A DNA stretch of 64,000 bases from Thozetella sp. PMI_491 (Eukaryota; Ascomycota; Sordariomycetes; Chaetosphaeriales; Chaetosphaeriaceae), in the NCBI GenBank assembly GCA_021432635.1, contig MU270125.1:81770-145769 (forward strand), given 5' to 3'. The notes below the pieces were generated by a model, which was not told the DNA's origin, did no database searches, and was given only the letters and a program-made list of their open reading frames with translations. How positions within the stretch are numbered: the first letter of the stretch is position 1; every line of letters begins with the position of its first letter. A program made the position numbers and the translations under genes. Below are positions 1 through 11,776 of the stretch, in pieces.

Positions 1-1559
1 CTGGCTTGTTGCGTCGCCGAATGACTCCTTGAGCTTCTTGCTCTTCTCGGCCTTCTCTTTGTCTTCAGCCTCCTTGGCTAACCTTTCCGTCTCCATTTCC
101 TGGGAATGGTTAGCGAATGAAGGAAGACATAGTTCTGGGGGGAATCATGCCTCCATATGCTTAATGTCGTCCACACTTGGCTCGTACAAGTGCCATATCG
201 TATAATGAGGGAGGCCGACTACGGAATAGTCCATTTTTCGGGCCATCTACTGCGAGTTAGCTGAAGCCTCATCTGCTGGCGCTCTGGAGCGACTTGCCTT
301 TCCGAACCCTTCGGTCTCCGCATGCTTCTCGAAGCTGAAGGCCGGGAAGTGCACACCAGATCGGAACACTTTGGCCTTGGCCAAGATACTGACACCACCG
401 ACACCGTCGATCTCCATCTCCATGTCCGGATCGCCATATGGGTCTCGGAGGTAGGCTAAATGGGGTCGCCAGGTGGCGTACTCGGCGTAGCCTTCTACAA
501 TAACTGCGTCTTCATCGAGAGTGTCGGCGAGGGCCAGTGCAGTCTCCGACTCCTGCCAAGAGTTTAGATCATATGGTTGCTCGCCGCCGAGCCAATCCGG
601 AAGAGGGCGCCACACATCTAGTCAACTGTTAACCTCTCAACGGAGTAGTGGGGTTTGATAGTGGTCGTTAAGACATACTCGGGACAATGACATCCTTGTT
701 ATGGCGCATCAAGTCCTCCAAAATGGTGAAAGGGGCGGTCTCAACGTCGACATCTCGCCAATACACCCATGAGTGATACGGCCGGAGCGCGGCGCTGAGG
801 AGCCAATTCCGAGCCTGAGCCATGAGTTTTCTCCTGCTCGCCTGCGCGGCGAAACCGTGCCGGCTCTCAACGTCCTGGTTCACCTTCTGCCCAAAGTCTT
901 TCTCAATGATCGAAATCTCGCCGTAGTGCATCAGGTCGTCCTCGTCCGCCTGTATCGCTTCAAGGTTCTGCGCCAAGACCTCGAGTGTGCGGTCCTTGGA
1001 GTCGGAAACGAGGAAGGCGAGGTCGATCAGGTGGTGCGGGTAGGTGAAGTTGCGCATGTGGGAGAAAAACATGGGCAAATGGGGCTCAGCGTCGCGGAGG
1101 GGCACGCAGAGGAGGATCCTTTCCTCTCTCTCCCATCCCCTCGCGGTGCCCTGTACATTAGACAGGTCGTAATACCGCACGGTTTCGAGTTGGAAATCTT
1201 CGCCGCTCGAGAGTAGGCCGAGCGAGAACACGGAGACGAACGAGCCGCCGGGCCAGACGAACAGGCCGAAGAGGAAGCAGAGGCCGACGACGGCGCCGAG
1301 TCGCACGAAGAGCCGTCTCCGTCTCCGGAAAGCCGGTGTTGTTCCTCTGGGTTGGAATCTGGGTGGAGATACCGCCGTCAGTACTTGGAGTACCCGGGGG
1401 AGGGCAGAGCAGCAAGCGGAAGCGCAGTGGGACCGCGCGGCCTCCTTACCTGTGAGGCGAGATGTCGAATGTGTTCCCTCGCGGGTATCCGTTGGAATAC
1501 CCACTCACATGGTGCCTAGGGATCACCTTGGACCCCGAGGCCGATGAGAAGGGCAGCAT
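1..1559 (-). CDS. ANP1: Mannan polymerase II subunit ANP1 (GT62 family), 3' end cut by window edge
   Basis: Golgi alpha-1,6-mannosyltransferase complex subunit of the Mnn9/Anp1/Van1 family, which extends the N-glycan mannan backbone of the cell wall. Inferred exons on the minus strand are 1559-1501, 1358-679, 617-298, 246-151 and 99-1; all junctions keep frame and give 418 visible residues. The ATG at 1559 was chosen because the open frame reaching 1504 has no ATG of its own. A short basic cytosolic tail and one membrane anchor (about residues 37-55) give type II topology. The DxD-type motif WRDVDVETAP lies near residue 224, followed by the conserved NVWRPLPDWLGG and DGVGGVSILAKAKVF blocks. 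The last two introns (247-297 and 100-150) begin with GC, each with a GCTAAC branch site before a normal AG. The family assignment is firm; the first intron (1359-1500) is the least certain part of the model. Confidence 0.9.
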
Positions 1560-3993
1560 TGGGTCGAGGTCGTTGATGGGAGTGGAGGGTGCGGATCGTG
1601 CGGTGGAAGAGCTGCCCGTCGCAAAAGAGCCCGAAAGCCTGTGTCCAGACTCCCGGTCGAGGGGCCGACGTCCGATTCAGAGCCCGGCCACCTTCTGGTC
1701 GATATATTTTTGAACTCGTATGGCACTTCGGGGTCAATGCATGGCCGCCGGCGGACGTCGTGACGGGGAAGGAGAGGGTTGGATTTGCGTTGTACAGAGG
1801 CGATGATAAAAGGTGTTCGCATCCGCCTCGCCAGAATTGGCGTTACCGGTTAACAGCACAAACGGGCTTCGGCGTCCCTTTTTTTTAAGCTTCGTTGGCC
1901 CCTGAGAAGAGGATCTAGGTACAAACAGACAAGTCACTTCTGGGACCGATCTCTAGCAAATCTCGCGCAAGCATACCGCCACAGGTACCTCAATTTCGCG
2001 TACTCAATCTGCCGAAGATCCTCCAGTACTACCCTGGCCCATTTTAGTCTGAGACCGGCGCTAGCACAGGTGCCCCCCACGGGCCTTGGACAGGCCCTGG
2101 CAGCGTTCGACAACCGTCATTTGACATGAGTGTTGGCGAAGAGCACGTGCGAAAAGACATTCTCGGCCAGCCACGCCCGTTTTGGTTACCCATTTGGTTC
2201 AACTATATGGGGACTATGATCTCGAAAGTTAATTAGAGCCCTCGCGGCCCATACCTACTGTCATTCGGCGGGTGGTAGCGAGCCCCTTGTTTCCTAGTAT
2301 TGTCTACATTCCATCCATCCTGGAATTCGTTTGGGGTATCGGAAACACCAAGCCATGCCTTGGACAGCGGCGGTGACGTTATGTGCCACTATCACTCGAA
2401 GAGACCGAGACCAAGAGCCTAGCATGTTTTTACGGGGTTGCTGATAACGAGAAGCCAGGCAACATCACAGCACTTGCTGTTTTGAAGGCGTGCAGGGGTA
2501 AACATGTCACCGATACGTGGTCTACGCGGTCTCAAACTAGGGGCTTGCTCACTCACATGACGCCCATCGTCTGTGGTCCCTCCCTAGCAAGAGGAAACAG
2601 GGTTCGTGTGCTTTCATCCTATAGGCGCCCGTTAGTCACCGAGATTGCAAGGACAGTTTTAACACAACAGGGCATTGAGCGAGGTATCAGAAAGCCGGTT
2701 TACTCAGCTTACGAGACCGGCCTAAGGTGCTCACCCATCAAGACGATGAGTAAAAACCCCAGGCACGAAGGCCAAATAACATCCCACAAGGGGAAAACAC
2801 CACAACTCTTCCTTGAGCCCCGAGGAGCTCTCAAGTGCGAGTGGATGGCCCGGTCCGTAAATGTCGTTGAATGGATAAGCTATTGTCATCACGTAGCACA
2901 AGAAAGACACTAAGAAACTGTTTGGCACTTACTCCAGGGCAAAGATACTTCACGATCCGCGATATGACGAGTCGGGTAGCCGGACGTACGTTGCAGCCTA
3001 GCAGTCATTCCGTTAATAAGATGACAAATATAACAGGGGACCGGCAAAATATTCAGGTTGGGGGATGTTTCAGAGGTTGTTTTGGTATATTGGGTTCTCT
3101 TCATGAGTTTTCAGAAGCAGAACTGAAAAAAAGGTGTTTCATCATAACATCGGCGTGGAGGGTATCGGGTTGTACAATTGGGTAAACCTACATAATGGTC
3201 TTATTCGATGACAGGCTGAGTTAGACTGTCATCAGTGCGCCAAAGCTTTTCGATCGTTAACTCGAGTGCTCCTAAAGCGTTGGTCAGCCTGTGAAGGTCC
3301 TCGAGGGAAGCAGACCAGAAGTGATGTGCCCGTCAACGGTCAGATGGTGATGCATGTGTTGTTCGTTCGCTCACAGAGGTCGCGTGAACTTAAAATGGAA
3401 ATATCATCATGAAGAGGAGGTCACGATTGTATGCATAGCTGTTGCTTACCTGTGGATGACGCCCGACGATGTTGGCTGCGCGGCCGACCGCCATTCCTTA
3501 GGTCATGGGCTGGCTTTCCTTAGTATAGCACCAGGGGTAGTGATCAGCTGTAGCTGACAAGGGAAAACGAAGTAATCAGTCTGCAAAGACCGGTATAAAA
3601 TCGCAGGCGACGGGCCATCGCAATTCCTGGGAACTGGAACAGGCCGAAGATGAGAAGAGAATTTTTTGAGGACGAGGAGCTTGCTTTTTTTTTCACGGTA
3701 GAAGAAGTGGACAAAGAGCCTACCCTTATCGATTATGTAAGGTGGGGTTGCCCAAGCGTTGCTGCAGCGAACCAGCACTGAGAAATTCCACCCGCTCTCA
3801 ACCTACCAGAACTGCATCCTGAGCTCTAGTGCCCAAGCTGTTGTTCGATGTGACAAAAATCTTGCGAACTCCAGCGTAGACATCTGCCAGCACCGGCATA
3901 TATTCAAAGTTTTCTACATCACGCACTGTACACCAAGCTCTGTTGTCTGGTCGGCGGCTACCGACCCGTGGGTAAATTTCGCTCTTGTTGGCA
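1560..3993. other. Intergenic region between divergent ANP1 and MTR3
   Basis: About 2.4 kb with no protein I recognise. The longest open frame (2383-2913, plus) begins at GTG, has no family resemblance and no splice partners. It must contain the promoters of both flanking genes, but I see no clear core promoter element. Confidence 0.6.
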
Positions 3994-4911
3994 ATGACGG
4001 ACCGAAGACGGATTAACGGTCCTATTGGGGGCACAATCCCTCCTGTGTTTATCGACGAAGATGAGACAATCCAGAAGGGGGCTGCCAAAGTGAGGACAAG
4101 ACCTCCTCAGGCCGCTCGAAAGATGTGTAAGAATATACACCTAACGTATTTCCGCTGCTGGGATGTCATCTGACTGCTCGCAGACCTGCAGACAGGCGTC
4201 ACACCCTCGGCATCAGGATCGGCGTACTTGGAGATAGAGACTGCCGCCAGAGGCACTGGCTCGGGTCTCAAGCTGAGCTGTACAGTCCATGGCCCACGGG
4301 CTTTGCCCAGGTCGACGCCATTTGCGCCGCACATCATCCTCTCTACGCACGTCAAGTATGCGCCTTTCGCCACCCGAGAGCGAAGAGGCTATCTTCGGGA
4401 TGCTATCGAGAGGGACTTGGGCACCCACCTTGAGACGGCGCTTCGGGGGGCCATCATCGCGGACCGGTGGCCCAAGAGCGGCGTAGACATCATCGTCTCC
4501 ATCATCGAAGGAGACCAGGACCGCGAGACGTCTAAGGCCGAGGGTGAGGAGATATGGGACACGATGAACACGCTAAGCGGCTGCATCACCGTGGCCTCGG
4601 CCGCTCTGGCAGATGCAGGGATTGACTGCGTCGACACTGTCGCCGGCGGAGTCGCCGCCCTTGTGACAGGCCAGGGTGAGGCAGGCCCATCTACTGTGGT
4701 GGACCCAGTCCCGTCGGAGCACGAGAAGATACTAGCGGCCTGCTGTGTCGCATACTTGCCTACGAGAGATGAGATCACGAACCTATGGCTGAAGGGGGAC
4801 ATTCCGGCCTCGGATGCGGAGCTCTACACCAGCCTTGTGGACCGGGGTATCAGCGCTTGCAAAAATGCGAATAAGGTGGTGGTGGATTGTCTCGGGGAGA
4901 CCATCCGATGA
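3994..4911 (+). CDS. MTR3: Exosome complex subunit MTR3 (RNase PH fold)
   Basis: Non-catalytic RNase PH-like subunit of the six-membered exosome ring, which threads RNA to Rrp44/Rrp6 for 3'-5' processing and decay in nucleus and cytoplasm. Two exons, 3994-4126 and 4184-4911, are joined across a 57-nt GT-AG intron (GTAAGA donor, GCAG acceptor) and give 286 residues. Joining restores the family block KMYLQTGVTPSASGSAYLEIE, split over the junction at K-M-Y. The N-terminal MTDRRRINGP start is typical of filamentous-fungal orthologues. Later blocks include ATRERRGYLRDAIERDL and a C-terminal helix ending in a conserved-looking VDCLGETIR. The gene is divergent from ANP1. The start at 3994 is the first ATG in frame and matches the family's usual N terminus. 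Confidence 0.9.
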
Positions 4912-6320
4912 ACGGCAAGGGCAGAGCCTCTTCGCCGCAGACCCCCCTCCGAGGCATTGCTCAGAGAGCCCACAATCAAAGAAAAGCGACGCAGAGAGGC
5001 TCAACGGCTACGTTGGTCCATCCGTTGTCTGACGATCGTCCAACCCTCCTGCCAAGGCAGCCAAAGCAGCTTGGCTTCGTAGTCACCGATAAGGGCGCTA
5101 GGGAACCTAGACCGTACTACGCGGCAACCCCTCCGACCAGACATTTGGCCTGGAACATATACAGGTAGTGTCCTAAAATAAAATAAAAAGAAGAGACGAG
5201 CCGATCCGGTACGGCTTGGCGGTTTGGTGGGCATGTCGGCTCGAGCCACCACTATGGAAGATCGGGTGATGAGGAGGACATAGATACGAAGTAGACTGTA
5301 CTCGACTAAGTGTACCCCGCCTTCGAGCATCGAGACGGTGCTGCCACAATTGTACTGCCCCCCTTCCCCCAAAAGTACCGCAGTATCTACGGAGTATGCT
5401 GTAGACTGGCCTACCAGCCATTGGATTTGCGTATCTCCCGAACCTACGACTCGACTCACCCACCAACCATCACGACGGGAAGCCTGCACGGCACTAGCTG
5501 CTGCTGGCTAGCTCGCGGTTGGGCGGCAGGCTTGTGTGATGTTTCGAGTTGCAGACTTGCATGATGTTGGAATACGAGCGCGGGGGCGATTACGTGGTAT
5601 GTCCAGACCTGCATGCAGATGCCACATGAGCATGCGAGCGTAAATCATCCGGACCGCCGCATCCGGCCGAAGTGTGCACTGTGATATGGCGTGAGGCTCC
5701 ACCTGGAGCGGACGGTGCGGATATCTAAACTAGTCACTGTATCTGTTAGCAGCTGTTAAACCTTGCGGGAACGTGCCTATCTGCCTTGGCCTGGGATTGA
5801 GGCACGGTTCGGCCACTGAAGCCACTGGGCCCACTTCCCGGCGCTACTGTGTGCCAGGATTTGGATTCGGTCCCCCAGTCCGGCCAGCCCAGCCAACACC
5901 ATGATTGAATACGTAGAGCAAAGGTTCAGCTCGACTCAGCCTTCTCCCCTTATCCCCCTATCGCCTTCCTTCGTCTTCCCCTCGTTCATGACCGGATATC
6001 CATTCCAACCTCAGACTCTCGCTCTTCTCCGAACCTTCCGCGCCCATCTCGGCCACCAATTCTCTTCTCCTAGTCCGCTCGCTGCCGATTATTTTTTGCT
6101 TCTTTGCCGCTTTCCCCCTTTCTCCGTCGACGCGCATAAGGAAATTACGCACCCCTGTCCGAGATCTCCATGCTGCCAGTCCGGTGACGTCTGGCTTATC
6201 CCACCACAATCAACACCTCTCTTTTTCTCCTCGAAATCTATTCAACCTCTCGAAGCAGGCATCGACCATTGTCCATTGAACCTCCGCTGCACGCAGCGAC
6301 GCGATTTTCTGGATCTCTAA
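4912..6320. other. Intergenic region with pyrimidine-rich leader before YND1
   Basis: About 1.4 kb without a recognisable gene. From roughly 5935 to 6240 the plus strand is strongly C/T-rich, as is common for the core promoter and 5' leader of filamentous-fungal housekeeping genes; it most likely serves YND1. Confidence 0.5.
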
Positions 6321-8440
6321 ATGGGTGGAAAGAAATGTAAGGCGATTTTTGGCCGGTTCCCGCTGTCATTTTGGCTGACGCAACGCTAGGGCGATGGGGC
6401 GTCATTCTGGACGCCGGATCGTCAGGGACGCGACTGCACATTTACAAATGGAAGGATCCCGCCGCGGTGCTCAATGATGGCAAGGAAAAGGACCTGCACA
6501 GCCTTCCCAAGCTCGAGACCAAGAAGAAATGGACGAGGAAGATCAGGCCTGGCGTGTCGACGTTCGGGGAGCGGCCCACCGAGGTTGGACGAGAACACCT
6601 GCAATCTCTGGTCGACCACGCGTTGGAGATTATTCCTGAGGACAAGGTCAAGGACACGCCCGTCTTCCTCATGGCAACGGCCGGCATGCGCCTCCTGCCT
6701 CAGCTCCAGCAAACCGCCCTTACCCGCGAGATCTGCACCTACTTCCGCAAGAACACCGACTTCTCTCTTCCGGACTGCGACCTGCACATCCAAGTTATCC
6801 CTGGCGAGACAGAAGGTCTGTACGGATGGCTTGCATCCAACTATTTGCTGGGAGGCTTTGACCAAGCTACCGAGCACGACCACGGCAAGGGACACCACAC
6901 GTATGGCTTCTTGGACATGGGAGGCGCGTCCGCTCAGATCGCGTTTGCGCCCAATTCTACCGAGGCAGAGAAGCATGCGAACGATCTCAAGCTGTTGCGA
7001 CTGCGCACGATGGACGGCTCTCCCCTCGAATTCAAGGTGTTTACGGCGACGTGGCTTGGCTTTGGTGTGAACCAAGCGCGCGAGTCCTATGTCAAAGCCC
7101 TTACCGACTCCTACACCGTATCCTCCCCGGACGTCCGCGAGCTGCCCGATCCATGCCTGCCGAGCGGACTGCGGACGACATTGAAGGGGGCACCGGTCGA
7201 CTCCGCGGACCCAGACGATCTGACCTTGGTAGGCACCGGAAAGTTTGACGAATGTCTGCTGAAGACACACCCTCTCCTTGGCAAGGATGCGCCATGCCTG
7301 GACGAACCCTGTCTACTCAATGGCCAGCATGTCCCTGCGATCGACTTTGATGTTAACCACTTCATTGGTGTCTCCGAGTACTGGCATACCACGCACGGCG
7401 TGTTCGAGACCAAGGGCGACAAGGCCTATGACTTCACAACATACCAAAAGAAGGTGCGGGATTTCTGCAGCCAAGATTGGTCCGCCATTGCGGACGTAGA
7501 TAAACGCAAGAAGCTCGACCCGAAGAACTCGCAGGAAGCCTGTTTCAAAGCCTCGTGGTTGATTAACGTCCTCCACGATGGCATCGGGATCCCCAGGATC
7601 GACATCGAGAAGATGCCAGCGAGTGTCAATGTGTCGAAAGCCCTCGAGCACGCCAAGGAGAAGGGACTCCTGGACCCTTTCAAGGCGGTAGACAAAATCG
7701 ATGATATCGAAGTTAGCTGGACGCTAGGAAAGATGCTACTCTATGCCGCCGGCCAGGTTCCTCCGAAGAGCGGCAATGACGAACTCCCTGTTGGGTTTGG
7801 TAGCAATGAGCCCGGCATCCCTGCTGACTTCCAGCTTGCCGGCTCCAGCTGGAAGCCGGTAAAGACGGACCACGACGACAAGGACTGGGAGGACCTGCTT
7901 GACAAGGCCAAGGAGAAGTCGACGTCTGGTTTCTTCCTCTTTGTCCTCGTTATCATTGTTCTTGCCTATATCCTCCGGAAGAAAGAGCGTAGGATGCGGC
8001 TGGTCGGCAAGTTCAACAGCCTCATTCGTCGCTCGCGCCGCCCCGGCAGCCCTCGGAAAGGCAGCCGTGGTCTGTCCGGGTTCACTAACAAGCTGTTTGG
8101 ACGTCACTCGGCAACTTACGAGCGTGTTTTGGAGGAGGGTGAGGCCGACATGTTCGAACTGGGCGATGTCGACTCGGACGACAATGAGCACTCGGACTCG
8201 AGCGAAGGTTCGCGGTTTGGCCGGTCGTCTGGCCTTGCAACTCCCAAACTTAACGTGGACTTGTTTGACCCCACAACGTCTGGATCAGCCCTCGATAGGA
8301 GCGGCCTCGTTGTCCGCACCGAGAGCCGGGAGCGACTCGTGCCCGCGAATCTCCAGATGCTCAACGCTGGCCGGAGGAGCCGCGCTGGCAGTCCGACGCG
8401 GATGAAGAGTCCGTTGATGTCTCCACTGCAGGAAGATTAG
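6321..8440 (+). CDS. YND1: Golgi apyrase YND1 (GDA1/CD39 NTPase)
   Basis: Nucleoside di/triphosphatase of the GDA1/CD39 family. In yeast, Ynd1 hydrolyses nucleotides in the Golgi lumen so that nucleotide-sugar import and glycosylation can continue. Exons are 6321-6336 and 6390-8440, giving 688 residues. The first exon is only 16 nt (MGGKK plus one base of Trp6). Apyrase conserved regions are visible in order: ACR1 DAGSSGTR (residues 13-20), ACR2 MATAGMR, ACR3 IPGETEGLYGWLASNYLLG with the catalytic Glu, and ACR4 DMGGASAQIAF. A single membrane helix lies near residues 518-536. After it comes a roughly 150-residue basic then Ser/Asp-rich tail, consistent with the single-span Ynd1 topology rather than the double-span CD39 form. 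It is convergent with OPI10. The ATG at 6321 is set by the tiny exon restoring the usual RWGVILDAG start. Confidence 0.92.
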
Positions 8441-9476
8441 AAACAACCCGACCGCGTCGATCGACACCATTGTTAATAAACACTCGCCGAGGCGGGCGCC
8501 GCAAACTTTTTTTTCGGCCCAATATTCTCCGAGCATCGCGCTATGAATATTTGGGCCCGACCTATATTTGAATCAGGAAAGCATTTGTTTATTCCCCGGG
8601 CTAGGGTAGACAGGGCTCGGAGGACTGGCGTTTGGGACACACTGAATTGATAGGAGACATGGGGGGGCGCGAGGTAACCTCTTTACATCGGTTCACGGAC
8701 ACTCTACAACACATTTGTGGTGTTTTTAGCTGCTGGGTGGACTCGACCCGGCTACCTTCTTTTCTTCAGGACTACTCCGCCCACTTGGGTCCAGGGAGGG
8801 GAAGACATACTCTTTTGGCCGACACATACAGACTTTTAGTAGTAGGAGACTCCGGCTGTCATGCCAATTGGGATGGCCAGGTGTCCTCCAATACAGAGCA
8901 AACTTGTTTCAAGCCATTGCTCAAATATACATTCTTGAACATGCCTTGTCCATCTACCAAGATCCCGTAAAGCGACCGGCCAGAGCGAGTAGCACCATTT
9001 GCGTCCAGTTCCCAGAAGATGAGTCACAGTCCACAAGACCGACCATGTGTTTAACTTGTGTGCGTTTCTCTGTGGCGTGATAGGCCGCCTGAGCCGAAGT
9101 GCTGCTGCTGGCGGAAGGCTCCGGTTCCTCCATCCTTGGAAATGGTTCTGTCTCCCACGAGCGTTTGCAGCAGCTGCCTCTAAGGACAACGCCACTTCCG
9201 CGAGGAAAGAAGTATTATAGGCTGTCTCAGTATGAAGACAGACCACTGTTTTGGTTGAAATTCCTTCGTCAGCTCCTATTTGTTGTTTTCACCAGCGCCT
9301 TGCGCTTGTAGACGTTTTGAGATTGCTATTCATTATCAATTCCTTAGTATACCTGCTCCGCTGCCTTAGCTAGCCACCCAATGTTTCACTACGGCCACTC
9401 CGTCCCTAGGTCAAGCCCAGTTCAGGCCCAGTACATGCCCAGAACAAGCCCAGAACAGTGCCTTATAGCTTATCCA
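8441..9476. other. Intergenic region between convergent YND1 and OPI10
   Basis: About 1 kb containing the 3' ends of both convergent genes. No gene is recognised. A short degenerate repeat lies near 9411-9461. Confidence 0.55.
9411..9461. repeat. Degenerate GCCCAG tandem repeat
   Basis: Four imperfect units of about 10-12 nt, each carrying GCCCAG (AAGCCCAG, AGGCCCAG, ATGCCCAG, AAGCCCAG), just downstream of the OPI10 stop. No function is apparent. Confidence 0.5.
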
Positions 9477-10079
9477 CTAATCATCTCTTTCCAGGAAGCC
9501 GGGATCGCTCCTGACCTTACTCTCGAATTTTCGCCACCACTCCTCGAATGCCTTGAGCGGCACAACCTCAACCTGGCCGGCCTGGCCGCTGAAGCTCGAC
9601 AGGAAGTTGAAGGCATTCTTGATGATCCTCTGTGCAAGAACCAGAGTGCTAGGTTGCCCAGTCCGGGACTGGGCCCCTGCCGTCAGGGCGCCAGCGCCGG
9701 CCTTTGCCGCCTCCAGCTCCCCTATCCGCTGGGCGACGGAGTCGGCCGGCTCGACGGAGACACCGAGGGCCACGTTTTCCCCGGAGCTCAGCTTGAAGAT
9801 GGCGCTCTCCTTGCCAGGCCCAATGCCACCTAGAAACTTAAAGTTTGGGGCGGCGCCGGGGGCGAGCCCAGGGGTGACGAGGTAGATGCCAGCAGCGGTG
9901 CCTTCTGGGAGCACAATGCCCGGGAGGAGAAACACGGTAAGGTGGGAAAAGGACTTCCCCCCACTCACGGCCGGGGACGGCAGCGCATACAGGAACGAGG
10001 TGGGGGAGGGGGTCTCTGTCGGCACAGTGATGACTGGCAGGCAGGCCGGCACCAGGCCGAAGAGGGGCTGCGCTGCCAT
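9477..10079 (-). CDS. OPI10: Hikeshi/OPI10 family Hsp70 nuclear import carrier
   Basis: A 200-residue protein of the DUF775 family. Human Hikeshi carries Hsp70 into the nucleus during heat stress; the yeast relative Opi10 was named from a phospholipid/inositol phenotype. The sequence begins MAAQPLFGLVPA and continues with VITVPTETPSPTSFLYALPS, then LTVFLLPG and the FKFLGGIGPGKESAIFKL block. It ends with the family's C-terminal region around FEEWWRKFESK. The frame stays open upstream to 10190, but MAAQPLFG at 10079 is the conserved family start. It is a single exon at about the family's usual length. It is convergent with YND1 and divergent from the Nudix gene. Confidence 0.88.
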   Translation of the reverse strand: MAAQPLFGLVPACLPVITVPTETPSPTSFLYALPSPAVSGGKSFSHLTVFLLPGIVLPEGTAAGIYLVTPGLAPGAAPNFKFLGGIGPGKESAIFKLSSGENVALGVSVEPADSVAQRIGELEAAKAGAGALTAGAQSRTGQPSTLVLAQRIIKNAFNFLSSFSGQAGQVEVVPLKAFEEWWRKFESKVRSDPGFLERDD

Positions 10080-11776
10080 GGTACTCTGCCGTTCCGGCAA
10101 CGACCGACACTGAGTCGGCAGGAGGGGGTTGAACACCGGTTGAGCGAATGCGACTGGGCGGGTGCGTAGCCGGCGAACAGCTGTACCCACCCTGGGAGCA
10201 GAGCGGCAGGTTCGCTAGCCAATATTGGTCGAGTGAGACGTCGGTGAAAGTGGCTGACCACCAACGTCCTCTGTTGTCTGTCGTGCGTTCCACCGAGGCA
10301 AGGCCAGTTGGCTCGCGAGCTCGGGGGGCCGGCCTGGCGATTGGTGGAGCTCCTCACCTGGTGACCGGGCTCGCTGCAGGCGGCGAGTAGACGAAGCTGC
10401 TGTGACACGCGAGTAGATTCTGGGGGATGGGCGTGCTATCTTCGGGCGCGAGACACGCTGGGCTCCAAAGCCGCCGCCAATGGTGCCAATGCCGACGAAG
10501 CAGAGCGGTTTGGGCGTCGCTGCGGTGCAATTGACCTGTCACCCGGAGGATTGACGGCCAGCTTGGACGGGGAGGTGGGGTGGCCGCTCGCACGCTCTGT
10601 CTCGGTCATGCGCGAGAGGGGTATATATTATAGGTAGGGACCGCGGTGGTTGTAGCGGCTTGCGGCTCTGTACTGGGTAGCGTTCGAGGACGCCGCTAGC
10701 GACAATTGGCAGTTGTCGCTATGGTAGCGAGACGGCAGGCTAGCAGCGCGCAGAAACCCCAGGGGGGGGCAGAGGGGCGTGGGACGTGGCAACAGGCGCT
10801 CGCAGGAGGGCGAAAGAAGGGAGGGGCAAGGGGGGTGGGAGGGGGGTGGCCGTCGTTGTTAGTGACGTCGTGCGTGAAGACGTGAGATGTCGCCTGACAA
10901 GTGTGGAGAGATTGGTGGAGTCCAAAAACCCGGGTAACACAAATGCCCGGCGCGGCACTGGCTGACTGAGGGCTTCCGAGCAGTACTGCTCTTCCCGGGT
11001 CGACAGCGCGGATCCGGTTCGTGATCAGTTCATCCGGGTTTCGTCCCAAGTTTCGACGCTGGAGTGCCCGGCCAGCCTCCCGAACTCCCTTCCCTTGGGT
11101 GGCTCTCGAGTGGGGGGACGTGCTGCGCTGGCCGGCGCCTTTTGGGTGCTTTGGGGTATGGTGCTTGGCTTGGCTTGGCTTGCTTGGGCTCCATGGAAGC
11201 TTCCATGGCAGGGGTCCGGGCTTGGGTCGCTGGGTCGCAAGGGACGGCATTTCGTGCAGCTGCTGTAGGCATGACCTTGGGGGCCCCTGCCCCCCTGGGG
11301 TGATCCTATGCGAAAGGCCCAGAGCAATTGATACTAGGCCTACATCCCACCCCGACGCTCACATTTCTCCCGCGTTGCGGGAGCAGGATGTGCGTCTCCA
11401 GAGACCCAGTGGCCGCTTGAGACGTGGGACGCCTGTCGTGCCTTCCCTGCTTCCCATCCTCTGCAGAGGGGGAAGGGGCAGAGCGGAGGGGGGAGTGGGA
11501 TGGCCCATGACAGGACCACGGTCGAAGCAAGATCGCAACTAATTACCTTAACCATGGGAGAGCAACACAGGCCGTAACAGCCTTGGCCCCTCGGGCCTAG
11601 GCGGAGCCCCAAGAAGCTTTCCGAGCCTGACCGCCCTGCCGGCGACTGCGTATAGATAAAGATGGCTCCTGCCGTGCGTCTCTGCAAGCAAAGGAGGGGG
11701 GGACTTCAGATTGATACTGGATCCTAGCTCGTCGAACTAGCTACGCTAAGCAAAAAAGCATCGTGGGTCTTCAAAG
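10080..11776. other. GC-rich divergent promoter region OPI10/Nudix
   Basis: About 1.7 kb between two divergent genes. Open frames here on both strands are low-complexity Pro/Arg-rich and show no family features. It holds a TATA-like run near 10620-10633, a short CTTGG repeat near 11164-11187 and an 18-bp perfect palindrome at 11191-11208. Confidence 0.55.
11191..11208. repeat. 18-bp perfect palindrome
   Basis: CCATGGAAGCTTCCATGG is identical to its own reverse complement. It lies about 570 nt upstream of the Nudix start and 1.1 kb upstream of OPI10. It could be a dimeric-protein binding site or simply chance. Confidence 0.7.

Noticed and set aside
2383-2913. 176-codon open frame upstream of MTR3
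   Set aside because: Starts at GTG, has no recognisable motif and no coherent splice partners; probably chance.
6422-7270. 282-codon frame antisense to YND1
   Set aside because: Lies fully opposite the strongly supported apyrase coding exon; a shadow of GC-rich third positions.
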